A DNA stretch of 64,000 nt from NCBI GenBank assembly GCA_034766995.1, contig CM068322.1, positions 20,410,745 to 20,474,744 on the forward strand, written 5' to 3'. This document shows, one piece after another, positions 30,133 to 43,700 of the stretch (the first letter of the stretch is position 1; each line of letters opens with the position of its first letter). The notes beneath the pieces are model-generated. The model saw nothing but the letters and a program-made list of their open reading frames with translations. It searched no databases and had not been told where the DNA came from. The translations under genes were made by a program, and so were the position numbers. The DNA comes from Acanthacorydalis orientalis (lineage: Eukaryota; Arthropoda; Insecta; Megaloptera; Corydalidae).

Positions 30133-30691
30133 GTGTGTATATATGTGTATTTATATGGGCATAATAAAACCATATAAAAACGATAGTAAATATCACTTCC
30201 AGCAATACTGTTTACCTAATTTATATTTTAAACATATTCTATTGAACTTCTTATATAAGGAGACAACATGAGTGAATTAAAATAAATACATAATACATTG
30301 ATATTATGTTCAACGTTACAGGAAACAGTCAATAACTCATGATGTGCTTGTCTATTGTCTGTCACATACAAACAGAATTAATATATTGGCAAAAAGTATC
30401 AGTTCGTTACGGCATTACTTCCTGTTTTTTTTCGAGATGAGTGCAAAATTTACCGTATCTGCAAGACGTGTGTACCAAAAAGATTTCATTTTGTTTACAC
30501 AGTATTTTTTTATTTTATGATAGTAATAAAATATGCATGAAATATCAAAACAAATATGATGTTTTTTCTGTCGTAGAAAAATTCGAATAGTTTATTGCTT
30601 TATATATTTGAGATCAGTTTATATGGAAATGAAGTCGTTAAAAGCTCATAAGTCTTAAAATCACAATATTAAATCAATCATAGGCGAACAA

Positions 30692-30747
<56 letters not shown>

Positions 30748-32604
30748 CTATGTATGTATGTATGTATGTATGTATATGTATATAGTCTGCTAAAATTAAA
30801 ATTATTTCATTTTACATTTATTCGTTTTCAGATTGAAATTTGTTTTGTTGCATTAAATTATTTTTAAAAACAACCAATGATTAAAGTAACTAAATTATAT
30901 ATTTTATGTACCAACCTATTACATTTTTATATACAGAAAATCTAACATATTTCATATTTTATAAATGTAAAGGATAAAAAGTTATATAACATGAATATAT
31001 ATTGTAACGACTATTTTATTGAATATAACATTTATTACTGGATTTAAAAAAAAAAACGATAAAGTTAAAATTGTCGTTATTTTTTCTATGTAGGTGTTTT
31101 TATAAATTCTTTTTACGCCACTTATACTGTTTGTCAATACAGCCGATTTCTAAATAATTAAAACTGAAAAAAGTAAATAAATGATAAAACACTATGCAAA
31201 AATTTCAATTATGGTGACTGTTACTTTTACTTTCTTAATTAAAATGATTCCTGGAATACAAATCGGTATTACATTTGCTATTGAAAAATAAGTATACACA
31301 ATGAGTTATTTGGAGAAGTTAACTATATATACATACATACATATATATAACTTAGATTAATAGTTAAATCTTAGAAGAAAAAATAAATAAATTTTCCGAT
31401 AATACTTTAGAATAAAGCCTTTGTTGAAAAAAATTTCATATTCGATTAATGATTCTCCTTTATTTTCTTTTACAACTTTTTTAAATTATGAAATCACAAT
31501 ATATATATAAAGGTTAATAGAAAAATACTTTCAGTTTATGACCTTAATATATGAACATTTACAGCTTTTTTGATTTTTATAACTGTTTTAAGTGGTTCAG
31601 AACTGTTGGATTACTAAGGCCTATCTTTTGTGCAAGCTCTAGAATTGTTGTACATAATTCTAATTCAACTAACGCCTTCATTTGGTCGTTATAAATAGAA
31701 GGTTCCCGGCGACCTTCTTCATCTTCAAAGATCTCATTCCCAGCATGAAATATTTCGAGCCACTATTGCACCATACGTTCTTTAACAGTACCCACATCAA
31801 AATCATCGTTTAGTTTACAAGCAATTTCTGATGATTTACCACACATTTCTAAATGGGTAGTAAAGCAGCAGAAAGAACTCATACAAAAAATGCTTTTATT
31901 TTTTTCTTTTCCATCTTTAATTGAAGAGCTCAATTTGAAGCAAAGTAATAATAAAACCAAACTCAATATTACCAAAATACAGACCGAAAAATTCACTTTA
32001 AATGATATTAACATGAAGACGATAAAACTACATTTTCATTGAAACAAATTAAGATTAGAATTCAGAAAACAAAACTACAATTATTTTCATACGAACTATA
32101 TATATATATATATAATTTTAGTACTAAATAATTTTAAAAGCTCTTCTTTGTTTAATAATATTACATTATTTATACAAATAAATTTGAGTTAAACATTCAG
32201 TTATTAATAACATATAGTGTTATTAAAAATCCTAATCTAACAATAAAAAATAGCTCTTAGTAATTTTAACCTTTTGTTTAGAAAAAATAACTAATAAGAA
32301 TCATTTAAAGTTCTTGTATACTTATCATACAACAAATAAAGCAGTGTTCAATTGTTACCACAGTATTATATATTCTGCAAAGGAATTTGTGTATAAAGAA
32401 CTTGAAATTTAGATTTTTCTAGATTCAAATTTGTCATGTACCTTATCGCTTTCATCGAAATGCTTGTAAAGAAAAATACTAAGTCAGTAATAATCCATTA
32501 TGGAACAGTTTTGTGGTTTGCGAGATGAGTGAAAAATTTATTTGTAAAATTATAAAACAATGAAATAAATTTTATAAGAAAAATGTGTACACACATATAC
32601 ATAC

Positions 32605-32639
<35 letters not shown>

Positions 32640-35600
32640 TAAATAGTATATGAACATAAATATTTATCCAGAATGTAATTAATATTTCAACTTAATGCCA
32701 CAATTCCTTCATTGCAAACAATTACTCTTATAAAGTTAATATTAAATAAATATTTGTTATAATATTAATAATTATAATAAAATTAATAAATAATTAATTT
32801 GTTTTATTATTTTATGTTGCAAATCATAAATATAAATAACATCAACAAACAATAGAAAAAATTAAGAGAAAAAAAGTGAAATGTTACAATAAATATTGGT
32901 AGGTTATTACCACAAAGTACATAAAATTAATGCGAAGGTTTATGTATTAGAAGGTACAGCTGCTTTATTGGAATTAAATAGAGGCGAATGTATATGTATA
33001 TATATATATATATATATGTAATTTGTTGGTTAAATTTTGAATATTTAAGTCGTATTTAAAAAATCTTATAAACTAAAAATATTTATTAAAAATGATCTTG
33101 ATATCGAATGATTTTTTTACTATTTAATTTAGTTAAAATTTATTATAACGAATATAAAAAATCAACACAAAATTTAAGCGTAGAACATAAATAAGATAAT
33201 AAAACACACCATTGATGTATTACTGACACGAAATTGAAAAATTTAATGAAGAAGGTTTTATATATTAGAAGATACAAGTTTTTTTATTGAAAATGAATAG
33301 AAATAAAAGACAAGAATCGTGCTATTTAATTAGTTAAATTAATAGTTAATTCTTAGAAGAAAAAATAAAGAAATTTACCGATAATATTTTAGAATAAATT
33401 CTTTGTTGAAAAAAATATTTTATATTCGATAAATAATTCTCCTTTATTTTCTTGTACAACTTTTTTAAATTATGAAATCACATAAAAAACGCATACGTAT
33501 TTCCTTTCATTAGAGACATTTGCTTTACTAGTGAGTTTTAGCAATTTTCATTTCCTTGTATCTTTTCAGTTAATTAGTTAATCTATCATATATTATTAAG
33601 AAAACATTTATATTTTATTCTGTAGGCTGTTATATTTATTTCTGCTGTGATGACTGACTTCAATGTTTCTTTGATCTTCATATAGTCATAATAAGTTTTC
33701 ATTAATAACGTTTAAATTGAACTCTGAATGACAATATCACAAATGAAAATAAGATAGTGATTATCATCCTACATACTTCATTAAAATATAGTTAATATTA
33801 TTTCGCTAATTAATATTATTTCGTTAAAAATCTTTTTATTTGATAAATAATGAAGTTCAAATGTTCTGAATGTCAAGTACTTCATTTTCATAAATTAATT
33901 TTACTCCACCACAAAGTAAAATTAATTTTTATTACAAAAAAATGTTCAGTAATGAACTATTGAATATTTTTAATCACAAAAATATTTTGGTGGCTTCTAG
34001 AGAAGTAAAATAAATCATTTCTGAAACTGAATTTAGTCACAGTGTGAAAAAGTATGTTGTAAGATTTTTATTATTAATTTAATTGTAAATTAATTTTAAT
34101 AATAAACTTATGTTTAAAAAAGTTTTTGTTTCTTTTCAGACTGAACAATTCACAATGTTGTGGATCTTATTCATCAGTATTTTATGCGGAAACGGATCAG
34201 TATTAATAGCATTAGTTTTTAATAAGTCGAGTAAGTCAAGAATGAATTATTTCATCAAACAATTAGCTATAGCAGGTAAGAATCTCTATTTTATTTCTTT
34301 GATAATTATTTTATGGCTCAATAAAAATCTATCAAATTTATTACGATCACAATCGTTTATTAAATGTTTTATTAAAATTAACTATGACTTTATAGAAAAG
34401 ATTACTCAATACTTTATTCGAAAATGATTTGATTACTTTTGATCTGAATATTAGAAAGGCAATCTATTTTTTTGAAATTAAAATTTTATGTATTAAGCTA
34501 CGAGTATTTTACAAGGTAATAAATAAAATTTAACCCAATATAAAATAAATTTAAAAAAATATGACAGTGATTTTTTAGTATACTTTAATTATTTATTATA
34601 TAAACCGTATAAACAATGTTTAAATAAACAATAAAATAAAAAAAGATTCATGTTCAAGAAATATTTCATGCTAAAGAAATTAATTTTTAAAATTTTAATT
34701 GTTTAACAATTTTTTTAATCATTTCATAATCTTCATTAACTGATAATTTGGGAATTCAATTTCAGTTCTATATTCAATGGTAATCTTTAAAACTAGATTA
34801 AGAATGAATCATAAAAAATAAAAGCCATTGTGTATTATTTCAAACTTTGCCACTATTTTTACGGTCTTAAGTCAATGGCCTTTAACCTGAATTACAAATT
34901 TAAAAAAATCCAAATTAAAAAACTAAAATTTAATCACTGAGTTGACTTTTATGTAATTAATTTTCAACTTTTCTACAAATCATACTTTTATCTAATCAAA
35001 AATATTCTATAATTGATAATTGATCTTTCTGATTTGATCTCATTGATTATTGTTCTTTTTGATTATACTTTTTATGGACATTTCAGTAACGATGTCATCA
35101 TTCTCAAAACGCTATATTACGGAAAATTCTAAATCAGCTTTGAATAAATTACTTTTGATTCGAAAACAAGTCTATAGTATGCAAAAAATAATTTGTTAAT
35201 TTATCTCAGTGCCAAAAACTATATTCTGACTAAATTCGTTTTTTGAAATCTTCATTTATTTATTAAGGTAGTGGGTTGCTGTTTAATTAAAATTTCTGAT
35301 TAATTAAAGAATCCTTTTTAATGACAGCGGATAACAACACAAGTTATCATAATCTATAGTATACAGACTCATTACATACCGAATGAATGCAATATTGTGA
35401 AAAAATTGAATATTATCTACACTTAAGTAGAATCAGCTGTATTTTACAAACTTTTCTTAGTGCTTAGTGCTACTAAAGAAATCGACTTACACTTTCTTAA
35501 TTTTTTTTCTTGCAACGTTTTATAATTCTATAATTTTCTTTTTTTTAACTCTAAAAATAAATTGAAATTGTACATATCACTAAAACGTATAAAAAATTTA

Positions 35601-37678
35601 GTAATTTAATATTCTTGAAAAATCTAGTACTTTTATTTTACATAAAAGTATAGTTATATAAAAAATAAATTTAATAAAAATAAAATCAACGTTTATTCAC
35701 TTTGTAATGGGTGAAATAGATTTTGATAAAAAATAAATTATTTCTCACATATTCATGACGCTAATATTTTTTTTCATTCAGATAAAAAAAATATAATGTC
35801 ATAGCTTAAGAAAATTGTTGATAAACGATATAATATTTCTCTGCTTAATTCAAATAACTGAGAAACAGTATGTTTCGAAAATCGCATATATTATTCATAG
35901 AGAAAATTGTGATATAAGAAAAATATAATTCAATTTCTTTTAAGACATATGATTGACGTTAAATGTACTGCATAACAATACTAAAACAACACCTGCTTTT
36001 GAAACAAGTACTCTCTGAAATATAAAACATTTTATCTTAGGTATACTTAGAAAAAACATATTTTATAATAAAATTATATTAGATACAAAATAACTTCTTT
36101 GGCTAAAATCACAATCTTTAAAATATGAAATATTTTGTTTAAGTTTTTTTGCAAGAACTCAATGAATAAATTAAAACTAAGCAATAACAATTGTATTATT
36201 TTAATAAAATATTTTAAAGAATATTCTGATCAAAACATAAATAATAAATATTCGGTTTAAGGAAAAACCAACTTTTTTATTATAGAACATAGTTGTTAAA
36301 TTTCTTTTTTAAACAAACTTTTAATAATTTAACGGAATCATTTAAAATTTATAAGATATAATTTCAATTTTCTGATAGTTTATTATTAATTTTGAAATAT
36401 GGTATTTTCTCCTTCATTGAATCAAAACCACAAAACATATATTCTTTCTTTTATACTTTTTACGTTTTCTGCAATAATAATATTTTATACAGCAACTACA
36501 ACATTTTTTTATAATTTCTTTTTTGACTTAAATAAAAGAAAATAAACATGTCTTTTCAATTTCACTACAGTAAGACATATATTTCACAATTATATTAAGT
36601 GTATTATTGAAAGATTTCATTTCTAACTACTGATAGATGTTAATATATATATTTTCAATTATTGAAAATATGATGTTTAATCATTACAAAAAAATTTAAT
36701 AAGAGTTCTCTAATTCCTTTATTTTCCTGCCACTGCAACCATCATTGAGTTTTCTACATCTACAGAGTGGCGAAAAAAGAACGAAGGGGTTTGAATAATT
36801 AATAATTTTTTGTTTGAATGTTTTTTGTTCTCTTCTTTTCAGAATTTTATAAATAAAAATTGGAGGATTTATCATAGGAAGGCACAGAATTTAACAACGT
36901 ACCTAAATAGTTGAATTTTATTTTGAAAATTAGCGTTTAATTATTTTGACACAGTGAGGATATCTTCGTTATTTTAATGTTCGAACAGGGCCATGGAAGA
37001 CAATTATTTATTGTTTGTTTGCACACTTTCGATAAAAAGGTGCAGTTAATAACCGTCCAAAGTCTAGAAGACATCGTTAGACTCTAATTGAGGACAATAT
37101 TCATCTTATACAGAAATTTTATTCACTAGAATCAGAACTGCTTTCCGTAACAATTTATTTTATTAGTAATTAAATAATCATCAAAAAGAACGTTTAGAAT
37201 TCATCCAATAATTGATCTACCATTATAAATAGCTTAATCCCCCATTTAGGAGAGTACTTTTAAGAAAAATTATTCATAAGACAACCATACATTAGAAAAC
37301 TGTGTGATTTTCAGGTTTGCAATAAATTTAATTATCTTTATGTTTTTTCCTTAAATCACTTAACAAATAATTTTCTGATCGATGCTAGAAAAAATATTTT
37401 TTTTAACAAAAATAACCTTTTAAATAACGACTAAATCAAATATTTCATAAAGTAATTAAAATTAAATATTTTTTTTTCAAATAAACTAATTATGCCGTAT
37501 TTTTTTTCTATCGTTTAATACATAAGAGTTAATAATTTTTAAATATATTACTAAAGTATGAAACAAAATTTATATTTCGAAAATAATATTTGATGTCAAA
37601 TACTCTTATATTTATTAATCAATTTTATGTGTAAAACTATAATAATCTTTATTCGATTATCTGTGAATAAATAAACTT

Positions 37679-37717
<39 letters not shown>

Positions 37718-40700
37718 TAACACGCAGAAACAACTTTTGTACAAAAGTTTGATTCCACTAATAATTTTTAATAGTAAACGAGAACTTTCGAAGTCGAACG
37801 TTGTTACAAGTTTGTGTTCTAATATGGTAAGTTCCATTTCCCTTTCGCATGTGTAATGTAGTTTGAAAACAATTATGTTCAAAATAACACTAAATATAAC
37901 GATGAGATATGATCTCTTTATACTTCTAAGAAAGTCTCTTGAACTTTCTATTGTCAATTCAGTTTTATAGAAAGTATATTTTTAGTATAAATTAACTATT
38001 ATAAAAAAATTATACAGCATTTATATTTAAAACTAATAATAATTATATTAGAAAAGTGATAAAATGTTCAAAATGTATACATAAATATTTTAAGTGGATT
38101 TATATATATATAAAAGAAAAAAATATTGAGTCAGATAAGTTTTTTGTGAAAAGTAAAAAAAAATAAACTATTTTGTGAATGAAATTTTACACAATATAAA
38201 AAAAATAATTTAACATTTTTAAATTAATTTAATAAAAGAACGATCGAACTAATTTAATCAGTGATAAAAAAAATGGTAAATTATGTTGGTAGAAAAATAA
38301 TTGCAGTTTATGACCAAACTTATATACATTTTTCCATTTATGGTCCAGAACTGTTGGATGACTAATGTCTAAATTTTGTGCAAACTCTCGAATTGTGCGT
38401 GGTTCTGGTTCAACTATCGCCTTTTGTTAAACGTTATGAACTCAAGAAGGACGCCCGCGATCTTTTTCATCTTCAAAGCTCTCATCCTCAGCTCAAAATT
38501 TTTGGAACCACCATTGCACTGTACGTTTCTTAACAGTACCCACACCAAAAGTACCCTTTAATTAAGTTTCTACTGCTTTAACACTCGTTTGTAACTCATA
38601 TAAAAACACTCTTTGCTTATTTTGCATTTTTAATTCAATAGCTCAATTTGAAGTAAAATTAGTAATAAAACCAAAGTCGATGTTATCTAAATATAGACCA
38701 AAAATTCACTTTAAAATGATATTAATATAAACACGATGAATGACACTTTCACTGAAAAAATTAAGGTTAAAATTCGGAAAACACAAATCACAATTATTTT
38801 CCTACCAATCTAATATTAAAGTAACATATTTGTTAATAAATTAAATATTGAACATGTTTGTCGAAATAATTAAAATTTCAGAAGTTTATTAAGATAGTTG
38901 AGATATTAAATTAATTATAAATTACTATCGAATATCATATATGTCATAATTTGACTAATTTTCTCAAATATGAACTTCGCTTGATTATAGTCTTTTGATT
39001 GTGTTAATTATCTGTGTAAAATACCACTAATGAATATGAAGAAAGTGTGATATTAAATTTAAAAGAAAGCTACATTAAATTTACACATAGTTACTTGATA
39101 TTATAACGCACAATAAAAGATAAAATTTTCAAAATGTATACATTCATCGATACTCATAAAATACTAATTAGTAAGAATATTTAATAAAATGTTTTTTAGC
39201 CAAGTTTCAAACTACAGAAGTTCAGTTAACAAATAATGAAACATAATTCACTATGTATGAATTACGGTTATATTCATTCGATATTATTTATGAATTCAGT
39301 AACTTTCAAGTTGAAATTTAAACTCCGAGTAAATACAAATTCACTATGTTGTTTATTCGAATGGTGAATTCGAGAAATTTTGATTAGAATATAATTTAAT
39401 TTGTGCTATTCTATTAAAGCAATTTCATATTAATTCAGTTCTACTGTTATTTTTTTTTAAAAAAAAGTACACAAAATTATAATAAATGAAGCAGACATTT
39501 TCAAATTGTAAAATGTTTCATTAAATTGTTTTTAACAGGAATTAATTATATTTTTTATAATAAAAATTATTATTTAATTAAACATTCATACATTTCACAA
39601 AAAGGTTTGTACTTTTTTGTCATATATTTAAACGTTCATTTTAATGTTTCTCTGTAAAAGAACTTTTAATAATTATGAGATAATTTTTTGTGTGTGTATA
39701 TATATATATATATAAAGAGAGAGAGGAGGAAAATTTTTCATAAAGATATAATAATTAAATAATTACCGAGAAATAATTAGACATTTATAAGTGGAATTGT
39801 TATTAAATTCCGAATATTTCACGAAAAAATACGAATGGTTTTTTATATACAAGTAGTATGATGAACCAAAAATTCGGACTAATTTTATATGATGGCAGTA
39901 AAAGTGATATAAAGGACGTTTTTATGTAAACAAGAGAAATATGTGAATAATAATTCATCAAGATCCAAACAAAAGAATATTTTCATTTTATTTCTCACTT
40001 TTTTAACCAGAAAAAAATCAGAGAACTCCATGTTATCGTAACATTATTCTGATAGTCGTTTTAGATTACTTCAGTTTCCGAATTTTACTACTAATTTCTG
40101 AACATGTTCCATCTTCAAGTATATCTAGATAGCTCGATAAAAATTATTTAAATGACAAGTCGGCACATATACTGAAACTAGTAGTAGAAGTCAAACTCAA
40201 ATAATCTAAAAAAAGATAAAGACCACCAAGAAAATATATCATTGAAATTACGGGTATGAAAATAATTATAACTTTATTGAAGCAGATACAACAAATTGTC
40301 TTAAAGAAAAATTATTACTAGTGATTAAAAAATTATATTTTAAATATGATTCATACAGAAAATATATCTTTGATTTGTACTATTATTATTTTGGTTTGAC
40401 TTGGTTATGCGTGACAGCAGAAAATGTGTATCAGAACAATACTATTTATTTCATTCCAAAAAGAATTATTCATTATATTTTTTTTCATTAATACATAATT
40501 AAAATATATTGGAAATTTATGATATAATAATATTGAATTCAATAAAAAATTACATCCAAATCGACATTATAAAAACTTTCAAAATTTTATTAATCTTTTT
40601 TTAAATCAGTGCATAATACACGTTTATTATATTATTCTAAGTCTGAAATATGGGACTTGAATAGAAATATTCTTAGTTTAAAATTTATATTCTGGTTATT

Positions 40701-43700
40701 ACTTCATCAACAAATATAAATGTGTTTAAGTCGATATTTGTGAAATTCGTTTAAAATTTACACCAAGCAAAAGTATTAAGTTGGAATGAATATAATTTCG
40801 GTTTTGAAATCCTGAACTATTCCTAATTTTTTTCAATTAAAGTATCATTTCATCTTATTCATGTTAATATTATTTTAAAGTGAATTTTTCGGTCTGTGTT
40901 CTGGTAATATTGACTTTGGTTTTATTATTAATATTGCTTCAAATTGGGCTATTGAATTAAAAATGGAAACAGCAATTTTTGAATGAGTTTAGAACGGGTT
41001 TTAAAGCAACAGAAACTGGTTGTAAGCTAAACGATGTTTTTGGTGTTGGTACTATTAAATGACGCACAGTGCAATGGTGGTTCCAAAATTTTCATGCTAG
41101 TAGCGAGAGATTTGAAGCTGGAGAAAGTCGCGGACGTCCTTCAGGTCATAAAGACCAACTAAAGTGTTAGTTGAATCAGAAGCACGCACAATTTGAAAAC
41201 TTTTACAAAAGTTAGGTGTTAGTCATCTAACAGTTCTGAATTACTTAAAACAGTTAAGAAAATCAAAAAAGCTGTGAATATATATTAATTTGAAGGTCAT
41301 AAACAGCAATTATTTTTCTATCAACCATTAGATAAAAACTAGCATTCTTGTATGTAAATCAAATCTGATAGACACAACGTTAGCGAAACAATGTGAATTT
41401 CTATATTTTTTTCTGTTCTAGATAAATATTCTACCATAACTTTACATATTATACGATTGTAATAATATAATGCCTCTAGCTATTATACTTTTGAGTTTTG
41501 AATACTTTTATCTAGTACTGAAAAAACGCGTTAAAGCTAATACATATTTACTTTTATATTTTTAAAGTTGTATAATAGTTGTTTTTTATTTTTAATAATA
41601 GTATATAAACTACATTCGAGTACAAGTGAACACGCTCACTACTATTTTTATCGTTAATATTTTCATATAAATAATATAAACTAATTTTAATTATTGAAAA
41701 TCTTTTTAAAATACAAATTTGATTTATTTATTCAGTATAGGCTTAATATTACGTTTTTAATTATAAAGATTAGAAAATGATTAAAAAAACTTAATCGAAA
41801 TGTGTAATTATTAACAACGTCAGTATTTTCTATTATATATGTTCAATATAAAATATAAATATATATATTTTAATGTATAAATGCATTCAATGTATAATAA
41901 AGTATTTAATGCACTTTTTCTGAAATAAAAAAAATATCAAGAGTCAAATAAAGCTCATATAATTTCAATCAATAACGGAATCAAGTTCCGCATTTTTAAA
42001 AAAAACTATTATTTAATATTTGTTGTCGTCCATTGTATGTGGAATAACACAAAGTACTTTATTTTAAAACAAAACTATTTTAACGTTTATTTGTAGCGAA
42101 TAAAAACAATAGTTTATCGATTGTATACACTGTATCGGTGGTATATATTTTTGTTTTCTAAAAATATCTATCATTTATTTAATAATTTAATTTGTGCATT
42201 GAATAATCTATAAAATTAAATTATATCAGTTCTAATTTAGATGTCTTATTGTACTTAGTAAAAACAATTAACACTATTTATAAAATATTAAAATATTAAA
42301 AGTATTCAAATTTATTTTTCATTTTTAGAGAATTGAATTGTATTATTTTAAATAATTTATAATGAATACTGAGGATATGATTTTTAATAAACACATTTTT
42401 GTGAATGATAGAAAGAAACAACAAAATCAATATATACTTTTTGGTACTACCGGTTAATTCACTTTATCAAAGGATTTTTTCACTTTTATACATGAATTAA
42501 GTACTAAAAAATCTAAGGGATTTTTATACACATTAGTTCTTTAAAAATGGCTCCATCAAAATATATATAAACAATATTGAAAGATAATAATCAATTATTG
42601 AGCAGTTTTGATCAAAAAAAATTTATAGTTTGTGAAAGAATACAATAAATCAATAAAATCTGTAAAAATATTAAAAAATCTTATTGTTTTACAAAATATT
42701 TTTTTTGCTTTCAATATATCGTGCATCCGAGAACTTTTTCTTAAAGAATGAGTTTATTCGAAATTTTATAAATATGAAGCTATCGTAAACAGATAAAACC
42801 AATACGGAAGATCTTTTATATATTCTAGAATAAACTACTAAATGCAACTTTCTTTTATACTATGCAACTTTAAAAGAAACAATTTTATTTTTAAGGAAAA
42901 TATAGTATCGTAATAAATATTTTTTCTGTAAAATACAGAATACCTTAAAAATCACTATTTCAGTGACATTGTATCTTTTTTAAAAAATGCGATGCTGATA
43001 TAAATATATGTACTTTTGGTGGAAGTTTGTGTATTTGAAAAAAAGTAATTGTTATTTAAAATTTTGTGTAATTAATAAGCGACCTTCCACACTTGTGGAA
43101 TGGTTAATTGACATAAATGTCGAATTTGGGCGGACGAGAAAAACTAATTTTCTCGAATGGGATCGAGACACATCAAAAGTGAATGTTTGGCTTGGTATAA
43201 GTCAGTCAAAGGTGTATGGACCTTTCTTCTTTGCAGAGACTACTACTTACAGATGCCATTCTTGACACAGTAGTTTTTCCAACAGGAAGGAACACCGTAC
43301 TATTATACAATAAGTGTATGTGATTATCTTGACAGATACTTCCCAGATCAGTGGATTGGTCATGGAGGAACACAACCATGAGGAGCACGTTCATCAGATT
43401 TAACACCATTAGGTGTTTTTGCCTGGGATTTCATTAGGTTTAAGGTGTACACTTGTAAAAGAATGTTATGTAGCCGATCTGCAAAATCGTATTATCAATG
43501 CGATTCATGAAATAACACCTCAAATGCTAGAAAGTGTATACCGGGAAACTATTAATCGAATTGAGCTGAGGAGACACTGATAGTCATCATGTGGAGACAG
43601 TTTTTTTTTTCAATTAAAGTGTCATTTCACATGTTCATGTTAATATCATTTCCAGTGCATTTTTCGGTCTGTATTTGATAACATCGACGTTGGTTTTATT

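Larger units (their letters stand above)
9784..34139 (+). other. CCAPR: CCAPR intron 1 (24.4 kb)
   Basis: This large intron separates the extracellular N-terminus from TM1. No host exon was recognised in it. It contains three truncated-mariner copies (10401, 20254, 31511), a transposase pseudogene (18995), an internally deleted mariner with ends (24349), a less AT-rich island (24970-25260), a CpG-rich repeat (12700), two MITE-like palindromes (27668, 28160), local duplications (17485/17795; 31355/33337) and many (TA)n arrays. Long first introns often carry regulatory DNA, but nothing here is proven regulatory. Confidence 0.85.

Noticed and set aside
31763..32014. Minus-strand ORF considered as a host gene
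   Set aside because: It is the N-terminal part of mariner copy 3, not a host protein.
43206..43409. Minus-strand [11 protein letters not shown]...
   Set aside because: Antisense shadow of the transposase fragment on the plus strand.
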